From the NCBI RefSeq assembly GCF_003991565.1, contig NZ_CP032819.1:3596001-3660000 (forward strand): DNA of 64,000 nucleotides, written 5' to 3'. Under the pieces are notes generated by a model. That model worked only from the letters and a program-made list of their open reading frames with translations, was not told where the DNA came from and searched no databases. The stretch is from Butyricimonas faecalis (GTDB lineage: Bacteria > Bacteroidota > Bacteroidia > Bacteroidales > Marinifilaceae). Shown here piece by piece: positions 53,066-61,463 of the stretch. The stretch's first letter is position 1. Every line of letters starts with the position of its first letter. The position numbers and the translations under genes were made by a program.

Positions 53066-53269
53066 ATGGCTAAATATTTGTGGAAAGTTGATGTCGTGAA
53101 AAATGCAGGACAATTAGTTAAAGGCATGACCGTTGAAATCATCATGGAGAATACAAGTGCTAAACCACAGGCGAAACACATTATCGAGGCGATAAAAAAC
53201 AAGTACGGTGTCACCGTGTCTTCATGTCATTGTACGACTAGTAATTTCAATTTTCAAAAGTTAAGTTAG
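53066..53269 (+). CDS. small conserved-looking protein (DUF6140-like)
   Basis: A 67-residue protein starting MAKYLWKVDVVKNAGQ; an ATG three codons earlier is possible. It looks beta-alpha with KGMTVEIIMENTSAKPQAKH and a C-terminal YGVTVSSCHCTTSNFNFQ containing two cysteines. I recall similar small Bacteroidales proteins (DUF6140-like), with low certainty. Function is unknown. It has no membrane segment. It lies alone after the integrated element, followed by a lipoprotein gene about 46 bases downstream. Confidence 0.6.
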   Translation: MAKYLWKVDVVKNAGQLVKGMTVEIIMENTSAKPQAKHIIEAIKNKYGVTVSSCHCTTSNFNFQKLS

Positions 53270-53315
53270 TATCGAGGAATCTAATAATGGCATTGAACTA
53301 AGAAAGAAATGTTTT

Positions 53316-54812
53316 ATGAAATCTTATTTATTTTTATTGTGCATTCTTTTTTGCTTTGCTTGTAGCAAGGATAAAGATTCCGGTTTACCGGATTTGCCGG
53401 ATATACCGGAAGAACAGGCAACTCTTTCGATCTCATCTTCTCGTTTCCTATTTTCTTCGGATGGGGGAACAGACACGTTGTCTATCGTTTCCAATTACAC
53501 GTGGACAATCACGGCGGCAGATGCATGGTGTCAACCTTCCGTTTTCTCGGGATTCGGGGATATTGATGTACAAGTACTGGCAAAAGCGAATCCTGACACC
53601 GAAGACCGAATTACCCGCTGGGTGATAAACGCTGGACGTTTTTGTTCTGATACCGTTTATTTCTCCCAAAGTTTCAAGGACGGGAATTTGAATTTCTCAG
53701 ATGTAGAACTCCAAAAGTATTTACTCAAAAACTATGACAAAAATCATGATGGGTATTTATCCGTTTCGGAGGCACGTGAGGTAATGGGGATTGCTATACA
53801 AGGCAATTATTTGAATCTCGATGGTTTGAACTATTTCCCAGAACTTCGACTTTTGTCTTGTTGTCCTTTAAATTTTGATTCACAATTTGGTTTACAGAAA
53901 TTGGATGTAAGCCACAATAAGTATTTAATGTCTTTAGATTGTCGATTTAATCAATTGGCAGAATTGGATCTCTCTCGAAATTTGGGCTTGGAATATTTGT
54001 GGTGTTCTAGTAATAAAATAACAACTTTGGATTTGAAAAATCATAAAGATCTAAAATCCTTATATTGTGACGATAATCAAATCACGAAATTGGGTTTACC
54101 TGAAAATGCAATGTTAGAAGATCTTGTATGTGATAATAATCAACTTGCTTCCTTGGATGTAAATTCCTGCCCGAACTTGAAATTTTTATTGTGTGGAGAT
54201 AATCCCATTCAAAATCTAGAGATTACTAATTGTCCTCAATTGGCTTCCTTGTCATTTCCTAAACAATTGGAATCTTTAAAAATAAGTAATAATAGCGGAT
54301 TGCAGAAGCTTAGTAATATTTCTCATGATGGTTGTACTACTCAATTAAAATTCTTAGAAATAGAGAATTGTACAAAGTTGCAATCTGTTTCTTGGGGTTC
54401 GATAGAGGAGGGGCAATTATATTCGTTGTCTATCAAAGATTGTCCAATTTTAGAAAAATTAGATTGTTGGGACAATCAAGTCACGAATTTGAATATTAGT
54501 GGTTGTACTTCTCTAGCAGAGTTGGACTGCGCTAGAAATCAACTCACAACTTTAGATGTTAGTGGTTATACTTCTTTGAAAGAATTGTACTGCTATGGAA
54601 ATCAACTCACGACTTTAAATGTTAGTGGTTGTACTTCTTTGAAAGTATTATGGTGTTATGATAATCAACTCACAACTTTAGATGTTAGCAGTTGTACCTC
54701 TTTAGAAAAATTGACTTGTTATTCTAATCCCAATCTAAAAACAATTTATAAAAAGAAAGGGCAAGATATAAATATATTAGCACCTTTGTATGTGGAAATT
54801 ATTGAATTATAA
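53316..54812 (+). CDS. BACON and leucine-rich-repeat lipoprotein
   Basis: A 498-residue lipoprotein (signal MKSYLFLLCILFCFAC). A BACON-type domain lies at about 35-125 (LSISSSRFLFSSDGGTDTLSI ... WTITAADAWCQ). A possible EF-hand-like loop follows (NYDKNHDGYLSVSEA). About 15 leucine-rich repeats of InlJ/bacterial LRR type then run to the end (LEYLWCSSNKITTLDLKN, LTTLDVSGYTSLKELYCYGNQ). The last repeats are nearly identical copies at DNA level (about 63-69 bases), suggesting recent internal duplication. BACON domains are often surface-exposed glycan or mucin-contact modules; a surface binding role is inferred. Confidence 0.85.
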   Translation: MKSYLFLLCILFCFACSKDKDSGLPDLPDIPEEQATLSISSSRFLFSSDGGTDTLSIVSNYTWTITAADAWCQPSVFSGFGDIDVQVLAKANPDTEDRITRWVINAGRFCSDTVYFSQSFKDGNLNFSDVELQKYLLKNYDKNHDGYLSVSEAREVMGIAIQGNYLNLDGLNYFPELRLLSCCPLNFDSQFGLQKLDVSHNKYLMSLDCRFNQLAELDLSRNLGLEYLWCSSNKITTLDLKNHKDLKSLYCDDNQITKLGLPENAMLEDLVCDNNQLASLDVNSCPNLKFLLCGDNPIQNLEITNCPQLASLSFPKQLESLKISNNSGLQKLSNISHDGCTTQLKFLEIENCTKLQSVSWGSIEEGQLYSLSIKDCPILEKLDCWDNQVTNLNISGCTSLAELDCARNQLTTLDVSGYTSLKELYCYGNQLTTLNVSGCTSLKVLWCYDNQLTTLDVSSCTSLEKLTCYSNPNLKTIYKKKGQDINILAPLYVEIIEL

Positions 54813-54830
54813 TACTTAATACTTTAATTT

Positions 54831-55538
54831 ATGGAAAATCAATTCACTCAAAAACTAAATCGTTGGTTGCGGGAAGTGGCGGATGGTTGTCACGAGATAG
54901 TCACGAATCCTACCTACAACATGGACATGGACTTTTATGCTTTCCAATCTAACGTAAGTTTTCAACCCGAACTAATGATTATTGGTAGTAATCCTGGGGG
55001 AAATAAAGAATATTCAACGATGAATCGTGAACAAGGACGGGAACGTCGTACTGCAAATAACTTGGGAATTAGTGATCATAACCAATTTCTTGTAAATGAT
55101 GGTTGGGGGAGTATGAGAAGTTTGTGCGAGTTGTTTTCCGGACCAATTTTACGTCCTGTCTTTGAAAAAGCAGTGATCACGAACATTGTATATTTCAACA
55201 CGGGTAATTTCCAAGAATTACGAAAACGCATGAATCAGGGTGGACGGGAAGCGTTACAATTTTGCGTGAAGAAGAACATGGAATTAATCCGTCTAGTATC
55301 TCCCAAACATTTACTATTAATGGGGATTCCTGCACGAGATAATTTGCGGCCGTATTTTGATAAGCCTCTACAATCGTTGTTGGTTACCCCCGTGGAAAAA
55401 TATAATTTAATTCAGGAAACCACGTTAAATGGTATTCCAACCTATTGTATCCATCATCCCTCTCGTAATTATAAATTCAATACGGGAGAAAATCAAAATC
55501 TTAAACGAGCAGTGTTTGAAAAGATTCTGTCTAAATAA
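54831..55538 (+). CDS. uracil-DNA-glycosylase-like protein
   Basis: A 235-residue cytoplasmic protein. The motif LMIIGSNPGGNKEY near residue 45 and the C-terminal HHPSRNYKFN resemble motifs 1 and 2 of the uracil-DNA-glycosylase superfamily. The usual acidic/catalytic residue of motif 1 (GQDP) is replaced by SNPG as in family 4-like and related proteins, so glycosylase activity is not certain. It is placed between two surface lipoprotein genes in the same direction (18 and 31 bases apart), an odd context for a repair enzyme. Confidence 0.65.
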   Translation: MENQFTQKLNRWLREVADGCHEIVTNPTYNMDMDFYAFQSNVSFQPELMIIGSNPGGNKEYSTMNREQGRERRTANNLGISDHNQFLVNDGWGSMRSLCELFSGPILRPVFEKAVITNIVYFNTGNFQELRKRMNQGGREALQFCVKKNMELIRLVSPKHLLLMGIPARDNLRPYFDKPLQSLLVTPVEKYNLIQETTLNGIPTYCIHHPSRNYKFNTGENQNLKRAVFEKILSK

Positions 55539-55569
55539 AATTATCATGTATAACTTAAAAGAGGAAATT

Positions 55570-56307
55570 ATGAAAAGAATGTTTGTTTATTTATGGGTAA
55601 TGATTTGCAGTTTGGGATTTACCGCTTGTTCTGATGACGATGGTAATGGTGATACCGAAAAAGGTTATAAGGTAAGTAAAATTACAGCTCACTTTCACGA
55701 GGACGAAGATGAAGATGAAATTCGTACATACAGTTACGATAGTCAAGGCAGAATGATTAAATGCGTGTATGATGAAAACCAGATTGTTACCTATACTTAT
55801 AAAAGTAACCAAATCGTAGTGAACGGGCTTGAAGACGGGGAGGAGATATGGAAACTGAATGATAACGGATATATCGTACAAGGAGAGAGTGAAGATGAAG
55901 AGATTGCATACACTTATGACAACCTTGATCAATTACAGAAAATGGAATATACAGACGGTGATATTCACATCTTTACATGGAGAGACGGAAATATTGTAAA
56001 AGTTGTTGAGGCATTCGGTGAGGTGTACGAAAGTACGAGCGAATTTACTTATTCTTCCGTAGAAAATAAAGTTGATTTTGATTTTTCTTCTTATCTTGGA
56101 GACTACCATTTTTACGATGAGCTTTACAATGGTTCGTATTTTGGGAAACCCAACAAAAATTTAGTGCTCACTTGTCAAACAAAAGAAGGGAATGAGACGT
56201 CCAATTACCGTTATGAATACTCTTTCAATGAAAACGGTTGTGTTGAAAAAATATTACAATATGAAGATGATGTTTTGACGGTTACTCATATTGTAGAGTA
56301 TCTCTAA
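55570..56307 (+). CDS. DUF4595-like lipoprotein
   Basis: A 245-residue lipoprotein (signal MKRMFVYLWVMICSLGFTAC). The mature part consists of short beta hairpins of RHS/YD-like character (TYSYDSQGRMIKCVYDENQ, IAYTYDNLDQLQKMEYTDG), as in DUF4595 proteins. Acidic stretches (HEDEDEDE, ESEDEE) are notable. It probably sits in the outer membrane facing out or into the periplasm. I start at the ATG with the best signal peptide; another 47 codons upstream runs through the previous gene. It is followed by a strong terminator about 260 bases later. Confidence 0.75.
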   Translation: MKRMFVYLWVMICSLGFTACSDDDGNGDTEKGYKVSKITAHFHEDEDEDEIRTYSYDSQGRMIKCVYDENQIVTYTYKSNQIVVNGLEDGEEIWKLNDNGYIVQGESEDEEIAYTYDNLDQLQKMEYTDGDIHIFTWRDGNIVKVVEAFGEVYESTSEFTYSSVENKVDFDFSSYLGDYHFYDELYNGSYFGKPNKNLVLTCQTKEGNETSNYRYEYSFNENGCVEKILQYEDDVLTVTHIVEYL

Positions 56308-56565
56308 TTCTCCTGGGTATATTCATTGTTTTATATAAATAGAAAATGAGGGCGTGTCACATTGGCAAACTTTTTTTGTTTGATAATTGATTGATAACCA
56401 GTAGTTAGTTTCGCTTAAAAAAGCTAATCTCTACTTATAAGCATACATAGAGGGTTTCAATAACCAACTGATACTGAAGACAAAAGTATATAAAAAAGTC
56501 GGATTGTAAAACACTGGAAAAGAACCTTCTTTTATCAATCAAGGAAATCAAAAAGTGTATAGAGC

Positions 56566-56618
56566 AAAGTGGCGCATGTATGGTATAGATAATTCCGTAC
56601 ATGCGCCACTTTCTTAAT
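56566..56618 (+). terminator. strong hairpin, probable terminator
   Basis: AAAGTGGCGCATGTA and TACATGCGCCACTTT form a perfect 15-bp stem, followed by CTTAATC without a long T run. It is the last feature before the GC-rich block on the minus strand. The rest of 56308-56723 shows no gene; CATTGATTT occurs twice (near 56631 and 56679). Confidence 0.6.
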
Positions 56619-56723
56619 CATCTGATTTGCATTGATTTACATTAATTGTTATTATATACTATCATTTGGTACTGATAAGCATTGATTTTGCTTGTGGGGT
56701 GTATTATTGTCCACCTAAAAAAA

Positions 56724-56927
56724 TCAAGAATATCTCCTTGAAACGGGTTTGACGAGCAGGTCGATGTGCTCGTGTTCAAGGATATGTTCCATAGCCTTGT
56801 ATATGGGCATCTTTTCGATACCGGCAATCTTCAGGGCTTCCATCTTGATGGTATTCTCGATGAGCAGCAGGTAGTCTTCCTCCTTCAGCTCAACATATTT
56901 CTGTGACTGTGATTTTAATTTTGCCAT
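56724..56927 (-). CDS. small unknown protein of second accessory block
   Basis: A 67-residue helical charged protein starting MAKLKSQSQKYVELKEEDYL; upstream in-frame codons overlap the RNase H gene and are not counted. The middle (LIENTIKMEALKIAGIEKMP) is likely one long helix. I do not recognise it. It follows the RNase HI-like gene by about 10 bases in the same direction and is the last gene of this transcript before the presumed end of the block. Confidence 0.55.
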   Translation of the reverse strand: MAKLKSQSQKYVELKEEDYLLLIENTIKMEALKIAGIEKMPIYKAMEHILEHEHIDLLVKPVSRRYS

Positions 56928-56937
56928 ATTGATGTTG

Positions 56938-57336
56938 TTATTTGTTTCCGAAGTCGGCAGGAATCTCACCCCACAGGCGGTTGTCCCAGTGCAGCACTTC
57001 GATGTCCTTGATTCTTGCCTCCATCACTTTGAGGAATATCTCCGCTTTCTGCAATGCCGGGCATCTGCGTGAAGAGGCTGTCTGTTTGTTACAATACCAC
57101 GTGATGGCTGTAATGCTGTCCGAGTAGATTGTTCGCGGACTTTCCGGATGTTCCATGACATATCTGACCGCCTCGACAATGCCGAGAAACTCCCCGATAT
57201 TGTTCGTCCAGTTACCGATAGCTTTGGAAAAGAGTTCTTTTCCTGAAGAGAGGTCGACAGCCCGGAAGCGTGTCAACCTCTCTTTTGCAGAATGGGCACC
57301 GTCGGTCGCAATACCCACGACCGGTTTTTCTTTCAT
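56938..57336 (-). CDS. ribonuclease HI-like protein
   Basis: A 132-residue RNase H-fold protein with all four acidic catalytic positions visible: Asp12 (GIATDGAHS), Glu49 (NNIGEFLGIVEA), Asp73 (IYSDS) and Asp128 (PADFGNK). The pattern FLGIVEAVRYVMEH and WYCNKQTASS agrees with the HI family. It cuts RNA in RNA/DNA hybrids, possibly during element DNA processing or to control R-loops. It overlaps the upstream gene's stop (ATGA). The start MKEKPVV is chosen since sequence before it is shadow of that gene. It is shorter than E. coli RNase HI (155). Confidence 0.85.
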   Translation of the reverse strand: MKEKPVVGIATDGAHSAKERLTRFRAVDLSSGKELFSKAIGNWTNNIGEFLGIVEAVRYVMEHPESPRTIYSDSITAITWYCNKQTASSRRCPALQKAEIFLKVMEARIKDIEVLHWDNRLWGEIPADFGNK

Positions 57337-57863
57337 TGAATTCCTCCCTGATGTCTGTCTCCCGTATAGATGAACCCGTCGGATTCCATACGTCGTACCA
57401 GAGCACGCGCCTGATTCAGATAGTCGGTGATGACACCTTCCTTGTACTTGATATCCTTGCGTCCCTTGAGGATTTCCAGCACACCGTCTATTGTGCGGCT
57501 CATTACGCTCTTGCCGTCTTTCGGGTCGAAGAAAATCTTTTTGTTGCCGAACGTCACAGTTACTTGATACAATGTCTTCGGGACGATCACTGTTTCCACA
57601 TGCGCCTGAAATAACACGGGGGTAGCGGCAACGACTACATACCCGTTGGCTTTGTGCATGGGTTTCAACTCTACCGAGTATAGTATGTTTGGCTCGAGAG
57701 TTCCTTTCAGGTCTTCCGAAAGGACACAAATCTGCTTGCCGAATCTTGAGTCTTCACGGACTCCCATCAATTTACGTGTCTTGGAATGGCGCGAAACGAA
57801 CCCTATCAGTTCGCCCGTCTCTTCCGATCTCGCAAACTTCAGTTGCGATTTTTCCGATGTCAT
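57333..57863 (-). CDS. unknown 176-residue protein
   Basis: I do not recognise this protein. It is probably cytoplasmic. The N-terminal half is beta-rich (LIGFVSRHSKTRKLMGVRED, YSVELKPMHKANGYVVV); the C-terminal half is helical (LNQARALVRRMESDGFIY). It is first in a three-gene transcript with the RNase HI-like gene, to which it is coupled by ATGA overlap, so a nucleic-acid-related role is plausible. A consensus promoter lies about 70-100 bases upstream. Confidence 0.7.
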   Translation of the reverse strand: MTSEKSQLKFARSEETGELIGFVSRHSKTRKLMGVREDSRFGKQICVLSEDLKGTLEPNILYSVELKPMHKANGYVVVAATPVLFQAHVETVIVPKTLYQVTVTFGNKKIFFDPKDGKSVMSRTIDGVLEILKGRKDIKYKEGVITDYLNQARALVRRMESDGFIYTGDRHQGGIQ

Positions 57864-57934
57864 ATTACTGTTCTTTCATATTCAATCTATTGCTTTCAAT
57901 TGACAATCTGTTTTCAATGGGTCACTTTTCCATA

Positions 57935-57965
57935 CAAATATATGCCAATTTTTCACGCCAACAAA
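57935..57965 (-). promoter_or_regulatory. promoter of RNase HI-like operon
   Basis: On the minus strand TTTG (57962-57965) and TATATTTG (57935-57942) are separated by 19 bases, a full Bacteroidales promoter. Confidence 0.75.
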
Positions 57966-58025
57966 ACGTTTTAGTTATTAATTTTCAGATGGTTATGTGT
58001 AATATATATAGAGAAAAGGCTGCAT

Positions 58026-58682
58026 TCAGTACAGCCTTTCCTCCTCTGTAAAATGACTGAAACGCTCGTCAGTATCAGAAGTTTGCAGTAGATAACGGCA
58101 TTTCCAATAACGGTAAATCCGCCTTCCGTTGGGTATACAGTGATTTATATCGTCAGCATTCAGATATTGGTTCCCTTGTTCCGTACCGTGGTGCATCCAT
58201 GTAGCGCACCCGGGCAGGTCCGGGTTGTTCCGGACATAGAAGTCCATTTTCTCTTTACCGGCGACAAAGATATTGTGTATCCGTACGTCCTTATCGATAG
58301 GAAACCGGTAGGCGTACAACGCGAAGTCACAGATGTCGGTTTCCAGCAGGTTGCCGCCAAAGTGTTCGGGAGCTTTCCGTTTCAGGTTCTCGAACCCCTC
58401 CAGAATACCCGGCCTGTCGCATATCTCGGCAAACCTTTCATCCGTTACCGGCTCAGCCGTCGCATAAACCACCCGAAAACCATTATCCGTACTGTCCAGT
58501 ACCATGACATGCGCGACTATCCCCGGTGATTTGTTGATACTTTCGTCAATGCTGTCCGAGTCCGTGGTCAGACAGCATTTCAGCGTTCCGATGATTAATA
58601 CCGCTACCACCAACAGTGTCCAAGGACCTATTGCTGCCGCTATCAATACCAATTCATCGGCCCGTTTCCGTATTTGTTTCAT
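58026..58682 (-). CDS. membrane-anchored unknown protein
   Basis: A 218-residue protein starting MKQIRKRADELVLI. One hydrophobic segment at about 12-34 (LIAAAIGPWTLLVVAVLIIG) anchors it; the bulk should lie outside the cytoplasm or in it. A Cys pair follows (KCCLTTDSDS). The soluble part is mixed (GIVAHVMVLDSTDNGFRVVY, VTDERFAEICDRPGILEGF) and has a WMHHGTEQGN segment. No family recognised. Its start overlaps the end of the upstream MutS-I-like gene by about 29 bases, so they are coupled. Confidence 0.65.
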   Translation of the reverse strand: MKQIRKRADELVLIAAAIGPWTLLVVAVLIIGTLKCCLTTDSDSIDESINKSPGIVAHVMVLDSTDNGFRVVYATAEPVTDERFAEICDRPGILEGFENLKRKAPEHFGGNLLETDICDFALYAYRFPIDKDVRIHNIFVAGKEKMDFYVRNNPDLPGCATWMHHGTEQGNQYLNADDINHCIPNGRRIYRYWKCRYLLQTSDTDERFSHFTEEERLY

Positions 58683-58977
58683 TGATTTTGAGAATGTGGC
58701 GGCCGGATACCCCCCGGACCTCGGACACGCATACCTTGCATCCTGCATCCAGCAACCGGTTTCTACATTCTTCCAAGGCGGCGTCGGAAATCCTGATGGC
58801 AGGTATACCCGCCGCCGTCATCTTGAACCGGGGCACTTCCGTGATCCGGGTAATCGTTTCGGCATCATCAAAATACGCCTCGAATGAATCTCCGACATGG
58901 AAAAGGATGATGGTTTCCACGCCATGCCTTTCCTTCATGCCGCCGTAACAGCGGCGAATAATCTCTTCCTTTTTCAT
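58654..58977 (-). CDS. orphan MutS-domain-I-like protein
   Basis: A 107-residue protein following MutS domain I: ETIILFHVGDSFEAYFDDAETI includes the FxE-type motif (FEAYF), and the end AAGIPAIRISDAALEECRNRLLDAGCKVCVSE matches the G-P-x-H-x-L ... AGxKV segment. It has only this domain; the clamp, ATPase and other MutS parts are absent. MutS domain I inserts a Phe into mismatched DNA. Such fragments occur in Bacteroidetes mobile elements; their function is not known. Two others are in this window. Confidence 0.7.
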   Translation of the reverse strand: MKKEEIIRRCYGGMKERHGVETIILFHVGDSFEAYFDDAETITRITEVPRFKMTAAGIPAIRISDAALEECRNRLLDAGCKVCVSEVRGVSGRHILKINETNTETGR

Positions 58978-59085
58978 ATCAAATAGATATATTAGGTTTG
59001 ATGTCAGCCAAACATGAAAGTGCCTGTAATCCGTTCAACTGCCGGGCTTTCGTCCGAAATACATATACAGACTTTCTTCATCTGA

Positions 59086-59093
59086 CAAATATA
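59086..59093 (-). promoter_or_regulatory. possible -7 element for MutS-I-like gene
   Basis: TATATTTG on the minus strand, about 110 bases upstream of the start; the -33 box is not clear. Confidence 0.35.
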
Positions 59094-59131
59094 CAATAAA
59101 TTACGGAACGACCCATGTCTATTGCATGAAA

Positions 59132-59542
59132 CTATCCTTTCATCTTCACCTCCCTTCTTTCAAATTGTTCGCGGATGATTTCAACGAGTTGTCCGATGCT
59201 GTCGATTTTTTGACTCTTACCGCAGGCTTTGCCATGGAACAATGGCGTGAAGTACAGGTTAAAATCCTCATCGATGGAAAAACCTCCCACGAGGACGATA
59301 CCCGCCTTGATACGGTAATACTCGCCGTACATGGCGTAATCATCCGTAGTTTTGGTGAACCCGTACTCCGGCAACAAGTCCGGCAAAGTGTCCAGGATCG
59401 GCCGGATGACATCCTTGAGAAAATTCGGGGTCTCAACTTCCTTTTTCCGTTTCCGACCTTTTCTGCCGGTTCCGTTATCGTCTTGCAGGTAATGGGCATC
59501 GAAACGATCCCGATACCTTTCTGTCAGTTCCTTAATATCCAT
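59132..59542 (-). CDS. unknown 136-residue protein
   Basis: A soluble protein starting MDIKELTERYRDRF (an ATG ten codons earlier is possible). A basic stretch (GRKGRKRKKEVE) follows the first helix. The rest is mixed (VIRPILDTLPDLLPEYGFTK, IKAGIVLVGGFSIDEDFNLY). I do not recognise a family. It is directly downstream (14 bases) of an LPD28-like gene and is presumably co-transcribed. The basic patch may bind nucleic acid. Confidence 0.6.
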   Translation of the reverse strand: MDIKELTERYRDRFDAHYLQDDNGTGRKGRKRKKEVETPNFLKDVIRPILDTLPDLLPEYGFTKTTDDYAMYGEYYRIKAGIVLVGGFSIDEDFNLYFTPLFHGKACGKSQKIDSIGQLVEIIREQFERREVKMKG

Positions 59543-59555
59543 ATCCTTTATACAT

Positions 59556-59864
59556 TTAATTGTTTTCCTCAAGCCACTCTTCCAGTGTCATGGAGTCCTC
59601 GAAACCGTATTCGTCAATCTGTACATAGCCGTCCTTTTCCGTGATAAACTCTTTCCTGGTCAGGATGGTTCCGCCATGATTTACCATCACCGTCGGTTCG
59701 ATGGTCGCCAGACGGTCCCCGTCATCCGACTCCCGGATATCGTATGCGTACAGTCCCTCCGGAACGGCATTCCGGTCAATCCGCATATCCGTAAACAATG
59801 CAGGCGTGTCATTGATGGTCATAGACTCAAAGGTCTCGTTGCCAATGTTTTCTTTTGTAATCAT
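59556..59864 (-). CDS. LPD28-like small protein
   Basis: A 102-residue acidic protein starting MITKENIGNETFE. The pattern FTDMRIDRNAVPEGLYAYDIRESDDGD and VMVNHGGTILTRK corresponds to the LPD28 domain (large polyvalent-protein-associated domain 28), usually part of very large proteins of phages and conjugative elements but also found alone. Function is unknown. It is downstream of the 218-residue gene by about 22 bases. The C-terminus (EDSMTLEEWLEENN) is helical. Confidence 0.7.
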   Translation of the reverse strand: MITKENIGNETFESMTINDTPALFTDMRIDRNAVPEGLYAYDIRESDDGDRLATIEPTVMVNHGGTILTRKEFITEKDGYVQIDEYGFEDSMTLEEWLEENN

Positions 59865-59886
59865 ATTTATTGATTCAAATAGTTTA

Positions 59887-60543
59887 TTATTCCTGCTTGG
59901 GAAGTTCAATGGCTCTTACCCAATTGTTCCGGTCATCAAAACATTCATCATTGATGTTGGCCGTAAATTCCAGCGGTATCATCTTCTCAACCCGCGTTGC
60001 GGGGTTATTTTCGTAATCAACGATGATTTTCCCGGCCGGAACGTCACGTTCAAATTCGTCCAGCGGGAAAGAGAATATCCATATTTCCCGGTCTTTATCT
60101 TCCCCAAGAAACGCCTTGAGGTTGTCTGTATAAGCCTGGCATTTGTCCCACGAGGTTTCCACGAATGAAATGATTTCCTCTTCCGGTTTGCCGGTACGGT
60201 CTTTCAGGAATGCAACGGCATTCCCTTTCCAGATATCCTGCTCGACACAGAGTTCCAGATAACGTTCCCAGACTGTCACCAGCCAGTCCATGTTAATCTC
60301 ATGCAGGTGGCGGCAGGTGAAACGCTCCCGGCTTTCCGCGTTGTAAAGCGTGCAGCTTCCGTCCGTGCGTATCTCCTCCAACCGGTACATGGTGTATACC
60401 GGTATCCCGTGCCCATACCCGTCTTCCCCTTCCTCCTCGACATATACCGTATGGGGCAACATATTTTCCGGCATTTTCGGTATCGCACACAGGTTGGCTA
60501 TAACTTCCTGTTCCAACGCTTTTTGTTTCTCCTGTATTCTCAT
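59887..60543 (-). CDS. unknown 218-residue protein
   Basis: A soluble, acidic protein I do not recognise. A helical start (KQKALEQEVIANLCAIPKMP) is followed by a beta-rich part (YTMYRLEEIRTDGSCTLYNA) and a helical middle (DWLVTVWERYLELCVEQDIW). It probably shares a transcript with the LPD28-like and HTH genes (gaps under 25 bases). Codon usage is the GC-rich type of the block. Nothing shows function. Confidence 0.65.
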   Translation of the reverse strand: MRIQEKQKALEQEVIANLCAIPKMPENMLPHTVYVEEEGEDGYGHGIPVYTMYRLEEIRTDGSCTLYNAESRERFTCRHLHEINMDWLVTVWERYLELCVEQDIWKGNAVAFLKDRTGKPEEEIISFVETSWDKCQAYTDNLKAFLGEDKDREIWIFSFPLDEFERDVPAGKIIVDYENNPATRVEKMIPLEFTANINDECFDDRNNWVRAIELPKQE

Positions 60544-60546
60544 TGT

Positions 60547-60882
60547 CTATCCATCTTTTAGTATGATTTTACCTTCTTGAAATAATCTCTGTTTGTAACG
60601 ACGGTGGTTGCGTATATTTTCGGTATGTTTCTTCCGGTCATATTTATACAAGCCTTTTGCCTTGTTCTCTCTCAGCAGTTCCTTGTTCCGCTCTTCGCTT
60701 TCTGGGTTCACAATGAAGGTTATCAGCCTGCGGCTGACACCGTATTCCCGGGCAAGCTGGCGCTGGCTGACAGCTTCTGTCATGTAACGGTGGAAAATTT
60801 CAGCCTTCTGAAAAGGAGTGAGCTTCTGCCTGCGGTCATATTGTGTCCCGCTGATGATTATTCCCGAGCTTTTGTATGGCAT
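60547..60882 (-). CDS. small HTH protein
   Basis: A 111-residue basic protein starting MPYKSSGIIISG; ten in-frame codons upstream overlap the preceding gene. The centre has a transposase/homeodomain-like HTH (KLTPFQKAEIFHRYMTEAVSQRQLAREYGVSR). The end is very basic (KYDRKKHTENIRNHRRYKQRLF). It probably binds DNA. It overlaps the upstream gene by about 25 bases and is followed after three bases by the next gene, so translation is likely coupled. Confidence 0.7.
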   Translation of the reverse strand: MPYKSSGIIISGTQYDRRQKLTPFQKAEIFHRYMTEAVSQRQLAREYGVSRRLITFIVNPESEERNKELLRENKAKGLYKYDRKKHTENIRNHRRYKQRLFQEGKIILKDG

Positions 60883-61451
60883 AGTGAAGTCTGTTTTTCG
60901 TTTGTGGTCCATGAATGGTAGATGCGTTGTTTGCCATCTAAGGAGAGTAGAAACCAGCGGCTATAAATCCGTTCCAGCGTTTCGGTGTCGTGCCCGTATA
61001 TCGGTCCCAGTTCGTTTGCAAACATCGCCGCTACCTTCAGCCTCCTGGTATCGGACAGCTTCTCCCACCAGCGGCAAATGGTCTTGTACTGCTTCACGTC
61101 CGTTACAAGGTCCGGAACCGGAGCGGAGGAGATATATTCCGCCTCTTTGCCGCACGGTGCCTGCCAGAACCCCTGTTCGCAAAGAGCGCGTTGCTCGTCA
61201 CAAACCCGTTCTGCAAAGGATTTGAGTGCCATTTGGAATATCTTTCTTTCCAGTTCCTTACGTTCCATGGACAGTTCATGCACACCCACGTTCAGCCCGT
61301 GCTTATTGCGTTCATCCGGGGAAAGCTTGTTGCTCAAGGCTTTCCTGACCAGTTCCAGCCGTTCTTTCAGAGGGCCGTATTCGTTGTTATCTAAATACCG
61401 GTTAAACAGTTCCTGTTCGTTTCCGGGCAGTATGAATATATTTTCCATCAT
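60858..61451 (-). CDS. unknown 197-residue helical protein
   Basis: A mainly helical protein with many charged residues (LKERLELVRKALSNKLSPDE, RKIFQMALKSFAERVCDEQRAL). Two cysteines (LCEQGFWQAPCG) and a Trp-rich region (ICRWWEKLSDTRRLK) are visible. No family recognised. The C-terminus (WFLLSLDGKQRIYHSWTTNE) overlaps the start of the HTH gene. It follows the paralogous pair of acidic proteins by about 12 bases. A cytoplasmic role in the element is likely. Confidence 0.6.
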   Translation of the reverse strand: MMENIFILPGNEQELFNRYLDNNEYGPLKERLELVRKALSNKLSPDERNKHGLNVGVHELSMERKELERKIFQMALKSFAERVCDEQRALCEQGFWQAPCGKEAEYISSAPVPDLVTDVKQYKTICRWWEKLSDTRRLKVAAMFANELGPIYGHDTETLERIYSRWFLLSLDGKQRIYHSWTTNEKQTSLCHTKARE

Positions 61452-61463
61452 GCATCATTTAAG

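Noticed and set aside
56625..56700. CATTGATTT pair as att site of the second accessory block
   Set aside because: Too short and AT-rich, and the other end of the block is outside the window.
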